Source of the DNA: Adenophora triphylla var. japonica
Taxonomy: Eukaryota; Streptophyta; Magnoliopsida; Asterales; Campanulaceae
NCBI GenBank assembly: GCA_022495995.1
Contig: JAFEMH010007488.1
Coordinates: 1 to 64,000, forward strand
DNA: 64,000 nucleotides
Direction: 5' to 3'
Position numbers and translations under genes: made by a program. Under the pieces are notes generated by a model. It searched no databases. It saw only the letters and a list, made by a program, of their open reading frames with translations, and was not told the origin of the DNA. Positions 11,900 through 21,960 of this stretch are shown here, piece after piece (positions within the stretch are counted from its first letter, which is position 1; each line of letters starts with the position of its first letter).

Positions 11900-14573
11900 A
11901 TTCTTCTTCCTCCTCATCGCTACTCAACTCATAGATGCTAGCCTCCCTCATCAAGTCCTCCTGGTCGCTCACGCCGACAAATGGACATTATCGTGCCCGT
12001 ACTCGCCCACCGCTCCGTAATGTCGGGCCAAGGTCCCCGCCCCGAGGCATGGCACCGGGAAGAGTATTCCGAGGCCGATGAGGTAGACGCCGTGCTCCCG
12101 ACGTGCCGTCTCTGCGCCTGTGCTCCCGTGCATCCGCCGCCGCCTTCGCGCAGCGCCTTCCTCGTAAGAGACCGGCACATGTCCTTCCAAACCCTATTCC
12201 GCCCGACCACCTATCGTAAGTGCGAGCCGGAACCCGAGAAAAAGAAGAGAAAATCTCGAAAATCTCAAAATCTCGTAAAATTGCAAAAAGCAAAAATCTG
12301 AAAGTCGAAAAAGGGAAGGACCCTAAAAGTATACTCACAAAGGCTATCAGCGGCAAGGTGTACCGGGGCTCCCTAGCATCGGGGACAGTATCCTCATCCT
12401 CCTCGGCACTCCATGGACCACGTAGACAGTATGCGCAGGAGGGATCGGCGGGTCAAGAGGCTCATCCTCCCCATATCCCCGAGTGACCGCCAGCCTTCAC
12501 TAGCTTCGTGGCGTCCTCGTGCGCCGCTCCACAAACACAGCGTAGGGGGTGTCCATGTCAGTACTCCTCTCGCAGCCCACGCCCGCCCGGTACCTCGCTA
12601 TCTCATCCTCTCGGCCAATCCCCCGGGCCGTAGCATCCGTGGCCGGAGGATCCCGAGGAGTAATGGCGTCCAATGGAGGGACATGGCCATGCCGCTCGAG
12701 AAACGGTCCCCAAGTAAATGACATCACATGTCACCAGAGCCACCTCCTCGCCTCGTCACATCAATGGCATCTCCCAAAGAAGATCTCCTGATACCGCCCC
12801 AAGGGTAGAAGTCCACTCCGTCATGCCCATCCTCGTTGATGACCGGCCTCACCATTTTGTAGTCGAAAGTGATCCGGGTCTTCCCCGTGAATTTATCCTC
12901 GCATCTCCTCCAAATAACCATAGCAGTGGAAGATGGTGACATCACTCGCCGGTTCCAAGGAAAGAACCCGATCACCTCGCAGTAACCAGCCCGCATGTTC
13001 AAAACATCAAAAGGTCATTCTCTCTCATAAAAGTCTCAAGACAGAAAAGAGAAAAGAGAAAAGAAAGGAGACTACCTCAAGGGCGAATGAGAAGCAGACC
13101 ATGGAAGCAGCTTTGTTCCGACTGTAGATGTCTAATGAGAAGTACAACTCCGCCAATCCGGACTCGCCCCAAGAGACCGTCCCTATCCCATCCACATCCT
13201 CCAAAGAGTCGAGGAGGCAAGTCATGGCCAGCGTCCTGCACTAGCAAAGATAGTGACCGATAGCATCAACCATATGAATGCTCTAGCCACCGGGCAAGCC
13301 ACATCATTAGCAAGAAAGTTCTCGCATGCAAGTCTCGAATCGCCACCTCGACGTTCCGCGTCTCCACCCCCAGCCCCTTGGGAATCAGCCAAACCCGACC
13401 AAAGCCTCGGAATTCCTCACCGTAATGTGGTCTCTCCAAGTCACGGGCCTCCCGTGAACCGTAGGCCGCAATAGCCGGAAGTCCGCCAGGAGTCACCGCC
13501 TCTCTCCCTGCCAGTGAAAGCTATGGGTACTATCCCACCGTAACTCGTAAAGGGCCTGGACCAAGCCCTTGCTCTTAGAGGTGATGTGAACACCCCTGCC
13601 GATAGCCTCGACGAACGAATCCAGGCCGGTAGCCCTCACCAAATTCTTGGGGTTCACCCCATTCTTCTCGAAATCCGGCATCCTCTGCCAAAGCTTAACT
13701 GCTATCTCCGATGGTCCTCTAGACTTGTTCTCCTGTAGACAAGCACAACAAAGAAGTGTGTCAATCATTCATCATTTTCAAAAAAAAAAAAGCATGCATA
13801 TATTCACAAAAGCGCACATGTTTTCAAAAGAAAAGCATTCACAAAAGTTTTTCTAGCATTATTTGCATCAAAAAAAGCGCCTTTCATCACTTGAAACGCG
13901 TCATGTCAAGTCCCATTGCTTTCCTAAAACACAAAATCACAATTTTCACAATTCTTTGCACATAAGCATTATTCTTTCAAAAATGGCATGCATGAATCCT
14001 TTTCATCTTCCAAAATCATGTTTTCTCAAAATTTTGACCTAGTTCTAGCACATGCAAGAACTCCGTCTCACTTTAGACATTTTTTTTTTCATTCTTACTT
14101 TATTTGCGAGAAAAAAGTGGGTCATTCCCATTATTTTTGTCAAACAAATTGCACATTGCATATTCTTAGCCTTATAGGTTATTCATCAATGTCTCAAAGT
14201 CATTCAAAAATCCTAGAAAATTCCTAAAATTCGGGTCAAGCCCTAAATCATTCAAAATTCAAGCAAAATCATCGGAATTGAGCAAATTAAGAATGCTTAC
14301 CCCAACCGATCGCGGGTTCGTTGATTTATGCTCCCTTCTCCCCGGGTAAAGCTCCGATGGAGGCGTAAGGAAGTCATACTTCCTCTCCGTCCGAACGAGC
14401 TCCTTTCTCCTCCTTCTCGCAGCCGCGGAGATGTTCCTTCTTGCTTGCCTCGGTATGGGATTGCCCTCCGGATCCATTCCAATCGATAGAAGCAAAGGGA
14501 ATTGAAGAATTTTGAAGAAATTCTCTCCTTTCTCTCTCTCTTCCTCGGCAGCTTGGGCGGCAATAATGCCCAA
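11900..14573 (-). pseudogene. Antisense extra ORF A in Ogre element: plant mobile domain (PMD)-like, multi-exon
   Basis: The first exon runs from 14573 to about 14301 and includes MDPEGNPIPRQARRN and EGGERRSF-type Arg-rich sequence. It ends at a good donor (GGG|GTAAGC). A matching acceptor (CTACAG|GAGAAC) at 13733 opens an exon reading WQRMPDFEKNGVNPKNLV then LYELRWDSTHSFHW. This fits the PMD signature of transposon-derived plant proteins (a W-x-ET-H-x-FH-like block). Further on, SLEDVDGIGTVSWGESGLA and ELYFSLDIYSRNK (13210-13130) match the later PMD block, ending at a donor near 13076. Remaining pieces reach about 11940. Frame breaks near 13500 and 13270 show decay. PMD function is poorly known. 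Confidence 0.6.
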
Positions 14574-14869
14574 TGCCCGTTCAAACCTCGTTTTAAATAA
14601 TCTGGAAAAACAGGTCTCTAGCCGTACGGCTCCTTTTTCTCCATCTCATGCCGGCGGCTTCATTCGCTCCGAGCGTAAATTACAATCCCGCCCGGACCTT
14701 CCACTTGGGCATGCAATTTCCGTTATCTTTTAACCAAGATAACATCTTTTCGTAAAATATCCCTTATCTCTTTAGCAATCAAGCTCTATTCCTGGGCCGC
14801 CTCCGTTAATTCCGTTATAACGGGATAACGCTAGGTGACAACCTCCGAATTGTCAAAACTCTAAACTGA
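14574..14869. other. Non-coding stretch upstream of antisense ORF A
   Basis: This should contain the antisense gene's promoter and 5' UTR. I see the dispersed CCGTACGGCTCC-type motif at 14620-14635. No clear TATA element could be assigned, and no ORF on either strand is convincing. Confidence 0.35.
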
Positions 14870-15260
14870 GCCTATCTCTATCCCGAATAGTGACGTATGC
14901 TCAAGTTTCTCTCAACTTAAGCTACCTCTATCCCGAATAGTGACGTACGCTCAAGTTTCTCTCAACTTAAGCTACCTCTATCCCGAATAGTGACGTATGC
15001 TTAAATCATTCAAACTCTGGCAACCCATATCTCTGATTCGAAAGAGATTGAGACGTATGCTCTGGCAACCCATATCTCTGATTCGAAAGAGATTGAGACG
15101 TATGCTCTGGCAACCCATATCTCTGATTCGAAAGAGATTGAGACGTATGCTTAAATCATTCTAGCTTTGGCAACCCATATCTCTGATTCGAAAGAGATTG
15201 AGACGTATGCTCAAGTTCACCAAACTATAGCTACCTCTATCCACTCGATAGTGACGTAAG
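14870..15260 (+). repeat. Two linked tandem repeats (50-bp and 45-bp units)
   Basis: The unit containing CTATCCCGAATAGTGACGTA occurs three times with 50-bp spacing (TCCCGAATAG at 14881, 14931 and 14981). It is followed by a second unit, CAACCCATATCTCTGATTCG, at 15021, 15066, 15111 and 15171 (45, 45 and 60 bp). Both families end in GACGTATGCT and a last CTACCTCTATCC copy follows at 15230. Minisatellites in this place are a known habit of Ogre/Tat 3' untranslated regions. Confidence 0.85.
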
Positions 15261-15359
15261 CTCTAGTTTCAATCGTGTGACAAATCTCCATTAATTGTCA
15301 AAATCTCAAGAATCCTAGACATCGTTCCTAACTATCTAGTGATGCTTGAACTACGATCA

Positions 15360-15690
15360 AGGCTTGATTCCTCCGGGATACGTAGGTAGCCTTTTATAAA
15401 AGGTTCAGCCATTTGACCACTTTGATCACCCTGTTTCTTTGTCACCCCTTAGTGATAAAGCAGCCCCTCATAGAAGTTCAGATATCCGACCACCTTGGTC
15501 ACTCCTAGCATATCCCCAGTAGGATCAATTGCTTGACCTCCTAGGTCATTTTCTCTTCTTTTTCCCCAAAGAAGAGACCAGTTTCTCTTCTTCCTCCCCC
15601 AGCGGATCCAAAGTTCCGAACTACGGCATGGCTTGATTCCTCCGGGATACGTAGGTAGCCTTCCAGAGGTTCAGCCACTCGACCACCTTG
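15360..15690 (+). repeat. Duplicated GGATACGTAGG motif block
   Basis: The block CTTGATTCCTCCGGGATACG, followed by TAGGTAGCC and a TTCAGCCA...GACCAC tail, occurs at about 15364 and again at about 15631. The core GGATACGTAGG(C/T)AGCC is a motif I associate with Ogre/Tat elements. Its role is unknown to me. Confidence 0.6.
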
Positions 15691-16080
15691 GTCACCCAAT
15701 CCGTCTCGGCATTCGCCAGATCGGATCCTTTTCTATCGACAACCCCACTCGCCTTGCAAGTGACGTTGCCGAGGGCTTCGTAAGTACCCAAATCCGCTCA
15801 TGCCTTCCTAAGCAAATTTCCCGGCAATTTCGGTAAGTTTCCGGTAATTCCCTGACCTTCCTAGTGTTCCTGAAATGTCTCGAACAGCCCCAAATTAAAA
15901 TTAGGGCTGAAGGGAGCCTTCCTAATTAAGAAAACACGTTTTTCTTAATTAGGAAGAAGGTTCTAGAATAATGCCACCTTGCATGGTTCTAGAATGCTGA
16001 GTCATTGTGGATAAGCCCGCACGGCTGCATTAGCCCAAGGTCTCTGGCCGCACGGCTTCATTAGCCTTATCCAGACTGCC

Positions 16081-16088
16081 TATAAATA
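16081..16088 (+). promoter_or_regulatory. TATA box in the 3' LTR
   Basis: TATAAATA lies about 600 bases before the LTR segment shared with the left copy, followed by GAGCCCTCC and an AC-rich stretch suitable for a transcription start near 16110-16120. It therefore suggests that the LTR begins upstream of this point. Confidence 0.55.
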
Positions 16089-16687
16089 GAGCCCTCCTCT
16101 ACCCATTTAATCATCAACAAGACACAATCCATAGCAATATACTCACAATCACTCCCAAGACGTGAAGAATATTGGTGAAGGCTCAAGAAGGTGAAGAAGA
16201 AGGCCAAGAAGCTCCCTCCCTCCTCCTTGAAGATCCAAGACCAATCTCTCCTCCTAGCTCCGACCAAAGAAGCAAAGGAAGCAATTGGTAACCTCGCACG
16301 CCCTAACCTTGCTTTTAATTGATATACTTGCTCATTGCATTCATATATCTTGCTTGGGACTTGGCATTCATAGTTAAAGATCACATCTTTATCACCCCTT
16401 TCCCTTTTGCATGCATTAAGACCTCATTTGTCATAAAAATGTAGTCTTTTTCATAAAGGTGCATCCTTTGCACCTAAAACTTCCATTTTCAAATAAAAAT
16501 GTCATTTTTATGCATCATTTGCATATAAAAATCCAATCTTTTCAATAAAAATGCATCCTTTGCATTCAAAACCCCTTGTTCAAGCATCATTTGCTTTAAA
16601 GACCATGTCTTTACCATAAACTAGTATCATATGCTTTTCAAAATGCAATCTTTATGCATCATTTGCATAATGAATGCCAATTTCTTC

Positions 16688-17490
16688 AACAAAAATGCAT
16701 CATTTGCATAAAAATCAAATCTTTATGCATCATTTGCAATAAAGATTATTTCTTTAAACTAAGTGCATCATTTGCAACCCAAAAATGTCATCTTTTCATT
16801 AAAGTGTCATTTTTCATCATGCATTTCCCCCTTTCCCCCAACCTTGGAACGGACCGGTGTAAAAGATCCTATCTTTACATCGTTCCTTCCATTAAAGGTT
16901 CAATATTTCTTTAGAAAGGGACACCTTGAACCCTATATCTCCGATTATCGCTTAAGAAAGAGTATGAAGCCTCTATACGAGCTCGACCGTCTTAAAGCGT
17001 AGGATTGATGGGCTAAGGACCCTCCTTTTCTAAAGAACCTCATCTTTGACCAAAAGAGAGTCATTCTCTCGATCACGCAAGTCCCGAGGGTCCCGAGGTT
17101 AAAACGCGATGATCACAAGTCATAAGATGAGGACGGGATCATAATCCCAAATACATAAAATTCCAAGAAATCCCGAGCGACAACCAACAAATGGTTTGTA
17201 CGTGCGGAAGACAACTTGGGACATTCCCCTTTTTTTTTTTCAAACACATGCACACAAGAAAGCACGCAAGCAAGCACGATTACTGAAATCTTGGGAGACT
17301 TGCTCCGGCAAGGCACCTTGGGTGAACGCCAAACGTTCTTCCCAAGGGGTAACTTAACCTCCGAACCCATAAAACCTTTTTTTCAAAGTTTTGAGGTAAT
17401 CAAAATGGCGTGGCGACTCCGTTTTTCAAATAACTCGGATGTTTTCAAACTCGCGTGAATCCAACACAAAATTTGGGCACCACATTCACA
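16688..17490 (+). repeat. 3' LTR of Ogre-type element (part provable by comparison)
   Basis: This matches 1-810. The true 3' LTR is longer, because the window cuts the left copy at the equivalent of 16688. The probable U3 and promoter lie upstream, including a TATA box at 16081. The LTR ends in ...CACATTCACA at 17490, after which unrelated sequence begins. Confidence 0.88.
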
Positions 17491-18699
17491 AACCCGCGAA
17501 GCGCGCGAAGGGCGGAATGGGCGGTTTAGGGCGCACTTTGCACGTGCGCATCGTCGCTAGGAGCTATTGGAGCCTTAAACTTTTGACGAGGTTAGGTTCG
17601 GTGGCGGTCCATTTAACTCGTGGGCTTGGGGCGGCTTGGATTGGGCCGAGGCCCAGTTGGATCAAGCTCGGCTGGACCATGAAGACAGGCGCTTGGGCTA
17701 ATGTCCACGGATTGGGCTTGGCAGTTGGCTAAAGATAGGTTGTGATGATTTAAAGAGGTGGGGCGGCATGACCCATGTCCTTTCAAATGGACGGGTCAAG
17801 CTGGTGGATCGCTCCAGCAAATATCCTCCCTCCGATCTGATCAGATCCAATGGCTAAGAATTAAGGGCTGCAATTTGTGATTATTTCAAATAGACACCAC
17901 AACTCTTCATACACTATAAATAGACTCCTGATTTGACAAATCAATTCACTCAATCATTCCTTCACTCTTTACTTCACATATTCACTCTCTCTTCTCACTA
18001 GAAGTAGAGAATCACATATTTAACTGAGTTAATGAACTCGGTTAGATATCTAACTGAATTTGGAATTCAGTCACAGAATTCATCGGAATTCTTAACATCA
18101 TCTGTTAGAAGATAAAGCATCTCGTTGCATAAGTCTTCTTCAAAGTCTGGAAGTGTCAAACACGAATTTTGTTCGCCGAAGTCGTTAATTTGGAGTGCTC
18201 CTATTAACGACTGTAAAGTCGTTTCATCTTGAGAGAAGATTGCCGCTAATCCGTAAGCACCAGTGCGGGGCAATATCTTCTTGCGGAGATTGTGTCCAAC
18301 ACAAGACTCGACTTATTTAATTACTCGGTTTGCTTTAATTTTCGCATTCTAATTCTAGTTTATGTTTATTTCCTGCCCCGTTAATTATTTTATGGTTCAT
18401 TATTTATTTGTCATTTCGTTAAATTCAAGAAAGCCTTATTTATTGTCATATAGCTGCAGAAGAATGGGATCATTAAAATCTCATATGTAAATTGATAAAT
18501 TTGAGGGATTATACGGTAAATCCCTCTTTATAGAATGATACAAAAGAAACCTACTATACCTTTTCTATATGAAAATAATAACTATCGCCTAATCCAAGAA
18601 ATACAATATTATCTACCATAATAAAATACAGCCATAGTCAAAGACAATCTCTCCATAGTTGATATGTGATACCCGCACCTAGGGTATAAACGAAGTACT
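17491..18699. other. Non-coding stretch, LTR-like in part
   Basis: I see no gene. A GC-rich start (17500-17740) gives way to an AT-richer stretch with an ACTATAAATAGA box at about 17920, then TTCACTC-rich leader-like sequence. Near 18260-18310 is GTGCGGGGCAATATCTTCTTG then GCGGAGATTGTGTCC, which resembles the end of a plant LTR. It could be a solo or partial LTR, but I found no second copy in the window. A 68-codon minus-strand ORF at 18067-18273 has no recognisable domain. Confidence 0.35.
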
Positions 18700-20370
18700 G
18701 CTTACAGTTGCATTCGGTTGTGCGAAAAGACCTTCTTCTTCATTGAAAGAAGCCGTTTTGGGTTATGGAACCCTGACACCAGACAGCTAAAGCTTCTCCA
18801 AGTCCAAAGATTGTCATGTATCGACCTCCAGATGTTCATGAACTCGTTGGTTATATTGATGGGTATTCTTATGTCTCGAGGATTAAGGATTACAAGTTGG
18901 TAACGATTTTGGTGTTCAAGGACAAGAGGAGTGCTAATATATAAGGTAGGTATTTGGGTCAAGCTGTGGTGCTCAATGTTGCTAAGAAAAGTTGGAGAGA
19001 GTTGGAAAATAACCATCTAGTGGTCGCCAATGGTTGTTTGCATTTGTTGGTATTTCGACATGAAAACCATGCATCACTTCTTTCTTTCATTTAATTTGGA
19101 CTAGGAAATGTTCAGGTATACACATAGTTGTGAAAGGCTAGCGCCATCCTCGCCCGCCTCGCCTTTTTGGCGCCTTTAGGGGTCGACTGCCTTATGGTTT
19201 TATGGCGGGCTGTTCTGTGCCTTTTGGCTCCGGCGACACCTTTCTTGGTTATGGTGAGAGGTGTGAGGCGCCCACCTTTGTCAAAAGGCATAATAGGCGT
19301 ATGTATAGCCGTCAATGTTAAACTGGCTTATTTTGTAATTTTAGTTTTAATGTTTTAACTTAAAATTATTTGTTTTGGGAAAATGGGGTAAAGATGGCTT
19401 GTTTCGTGCAAAAGAAAGAAAAATAGCCCTAATTTATCTTGAGTGATTGAAAAAAAATAGGTATATATGAACACAACGAATTAGAACGAGTGATTGAAAG
19501 AAAATAAGTGCGATAGACAATGACAAAGAAGTGCGACAAAGATACTAATGATAGCTTGTTTTATTCTAATTTTTAGATGGAGGTTTGCTATTTTTATTAT
19601 GTTTACTAATTTAATTTGTTTTTTCTCTTTATTTTGGTTCTCCTTTTGTTATTTGAAATTTTAATTATCTCTTATGTTCATCTCTAGGTATAAATTATGC
19701 GTTGAAATTTTATATTACCTTAATTTCAAATATTATTCTCTTTTCAAACATGCTTTGAAATTTACTTTCACGCTCTTAAACGACTACTTGTTTACTGATT
19801 TAAACATCAAATGTGTTTTTGTCTTAGAATTCTTACTTTTGGGGTTTTAGTTGTTTTAAGTTGTTATTACATGTGGAATTGTGACCTTTGTTTAATGTAA
19901 AATTCTTGTTCGTAACATGTTTAAGCTTTGTTTAATAAATGTTGCATATATATTATTTTACTACTTTTTGTTCTATTTTATCGCCTTGCTTGCCTTTCAT
20001 CCGCCTTTCGTCCGCCTCGCCTTTCGCCTTTTCTAGGAACCGCTCGCCCGCCTCTCGCTTTTCGCCTTTAACAACTATGGGTATACATCCTCCGTCGTCA
20101 CGTACCTCTGTAATCATTTAAACTATGATCTTTAACACATGCTAGAGGATGCTTACTGTTTTTAAAGAAAATCTTGCTATGATTGTTTCTCCGAAGTTTA
20201 GCTATGAAGAATTGGTCAACTTTTTTGAACTTTGGGTCTGTGATAGGTTGGTTGACTTGGTGTTGGTTAAAGAAATTTCGTTTCGGTACTTTGATAAAAA
20301 AGAAAAAGTACATTTCCATTCAAATGCTAGAGGGCAATGGGCCGGACGTTTTATACAGCCAACTTAAGAA
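18700..20370 (+). pseudogene. F-box-associated-domain protein pseudogene, split by a hAT-like element
   Basis: Fragments read like the C-terminal F-box-associated region of plant F-box proteins: FGLWNPDTRQLKLL (about 18748-18795), VHELVGYIDGYSYVSRIKDY and KLVTILVFKDKRS (about 18830-18935), VLNVAKKSWRELENNHLVVA (about 18970-19030) and, beyond the inserted element, ENLAMIVSPKFSYEELVNFF and ELWVCDRLVD (about 20164-20255). Family role: substrate recognition in SCF ubiquitin ligases. No F-box motif is visible upstream and frames change repeatedly, so it is a dead 3' fragment. The element at 19123-20079 sits inside it with a perfect 8-bp duplication. Confidence 0.6.
19123..20079. mobile_element. 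Non-autonomous hAT-like DNA element (957 bp)
   Basis: The ends are inverted: CATAGTTGTGAAAGGC on the left and the complement of GCCTTTAACAACTATG on the right (one mismatch). They are flanked by a perfect 8-bp direct repeat GGTATACA at 19115-19122 and 20080-20087. The subterminal regions are rich in CGCCT motifs and the middle is AT-rich with no transposase. An 8-bp duplication with short TIRs fits the hAT superfamily. Confidence 0.85.
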
Positions 20371-20446
20371 AATGCCAGACTCTGGAAATAAATAGGCCCA
20401 ATTAAGCTCCATAGCGTAAAATGCTGAAACCCGGCTTTCAGTTGGA

Positions 20447-21398
20447 TCACCAGACCTTTTTCTGGCCCATTAGCCCAAGAATTTCTTCCCAAAGCCCAAT
20501 ACTACCCACACTATCAAGCCCAATAACACTTGGGCTACAAGCAGCCACAGTCCAGAACCCTGCTTTAATCTCCTCTCTTAATTGCTCTTTCTCCCACCCA
20601 CAATACCCATCAAAGAATCTCAAATCTCCAATCCCAACCATATTTCTCTTTACCATTTCAGCAGCACATCCCACACTTTCTTTAGACCCATAGTACAACC
20701 CTTTCATTACTTCCTCAAACACCCCACTTGATACAACCCCTTCATTCCCTCTCACTAAAAACAACCCCTCTTCCATGGGCCCACCGAAAAACAACGGCCT
20801 ATCCTCAAATGTACCAGCCACATCCAACGGTGATGATCGCATCTCCTTGATCGACATAAGTGAGGGCCGATTCAGTATCAGCCCAGTTGGGCCCGCAGGG
20901 CCCGTTGATAAGAGTAGGACCACTGTCCGCTCGAATATGTGGACCCCGTCTAGCTTTTCGGTGGCAATTAGTAAACAACCCTTTTCGGGCTCGTGGATGG
21001 TGTGGGCCCATTTGTCACCCAGTGAGACTGAAGGTGGATGTTCCTCATCCAAAATAGAATCTGGATCAACCACAGGGGAAGGGTCTGCAGGTCTGAACGC
21101 TCGTTCTCCTGCAACTAGTCTCGCTCTGAATGTTCGCCAATCAGTATCCTCTGAACCTAACTGACAACCTGCAATCAGAATAAACAAAAACATTTACAAT
21201 ATGATCACATAAAACAAGAAGCCTAATTATGAATATTGATCAAATAATCTTACGCGTGATAGAAGATGGGACCCGAACTTTTCTACAAGGGAATTGATTA
21301 GATTTACTCCTTGAGTGAGCAAGAATTCTCGTCTTGATTGAAGGAACGAATTCCGTGTTCTTGGTGAAGGAATTCGAAGAAAGAAAGCAAGCTTCCAT
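20447..21398 (-). CDS. DUF179/UPF0301 (YqgE/AlgH family) protein, probably chloroplast
   Basis: This is the only host gene here that looks intact. Exon 1 is 21398-21254 (ATG at 21396-21398) and exon 2 is 21168-20447, with a GTAAGA donor and a GATTGCAG acceptor; the phase closes exactly (an Arg codon is split 1+2). The product is 288 residues. The first ~48 residues are rich in Ser, Lys and Arg with almost no acid, like a transit peptide. The core carries family blocks DKWAHTIHEPEKGCLLIATE, VVLLLSTGPAGPTGLILNRP, RPLFFGGPMEEGLFLV and FFDGYCGWEKEQL, ending LMGQKKVW. Bacterial YqgE relatives and the plant family have no settled biochemical function. Confidence 0.93.
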
Positions 21399-21960
21399 TT
21401 TCCTTATCAGATTGCTCACTTTGTCGTCCTCTTAAACGAAATATGATAAACACAAAGGTAAGAATTTGATTCAGTAATAGATATAGAATGAGTCTGAATT
21501 ATAAGGAAAATGTTGACAAAATATATACAGAAAAAAGCTTGAAACTATGGCTAAATGTACACCACAAAGTTCTTACGACCCAATCCCATCCAAGTAGGAT
21601 GGCCAATGCTGCTTGTAATAACAGTATGAGCCAGTGGATATACCTTTGCACGTAATACAAAAAGGACCAATCACAGAACCCCACGCTTACCTTAATGAGC
21701 CATAAGTGGTCCCAATAAACTTCTAAGGGGGTAAAGTGTTAAACTTTATCTCAAAAAGGTTAAGCCAGTTGGAGCTTTATGTGTGTGTCATTCTCCTAGC
21801 CAATCAGTTCACCTTCCCACTAGTGGAGCAATGTACATTTATTTGAATTAAAAAATCTACTATCTTCAAGACTCTTCCTTTTGGGGACATAGGGAAAGAA
21901 AGTCAGGTCAGTGTTGGATCTAGACCCCGTGAATTTTTCTTTTTATGGAGTGAATATACT
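21399..21960 (-). promoter_or_regulatory. Upstream region of the DUF179 gene
   Basis: These 562 bases lie between the start codon and the Retand-type insertion. A possible TATA-like stretch (TATATAT on the minus strand, 21521-21527) lies about 125 bases before the ATG. The 13-kb element begins at 21961, so any control sequences farther upstream were displaced. I see no ORF with support. Confidence 0.35.

Larger units (their letters stand above)
1..17490 (+). mobile_element. Ogre/Tat-type Ty3/gypsy LTR retrotransposon (5' end outside window)
   Basis: The first 810 bases recur almost unchanged at about 16688-17490, so they are the 3' parts of two LTRs, both ending ...CACATTCACA. Just inside the left copy is a tRNA-type primer site. 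Between the LTRs, in order on the plus strand, are gag/protease remnants, RT with a YVDD box, two RNase H regions and an integrase with no chromodomain. The second RNase H and the 5-kb non-pol 3' region with antisense ORFs are typical of the Tat/Ogre clade. Every coding domain has stops and frameshifts, so this copy is defective. The target duplication cannot be checked because the left end is missing. Confidence 0.9.

Noticed and set aside
15021..15210. Repeats with regular 45-bp spacing, CRISPR-like at first sight
   Set aside because: The whole unit is repeated; there are no distinct spacers and no cas genes.
17491..18440. Solo LTR call
   Set aside because: TATA-like and LTR-end-like words are present, but no second copy and no flanking duplication could be found in the window.
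20775..21164. 129-codon plus-strand ORF opposite the DUF179 gene
   Set aside because: It is the shadow of the real minus-strand exon, which has full family similarity and proper splice sites.
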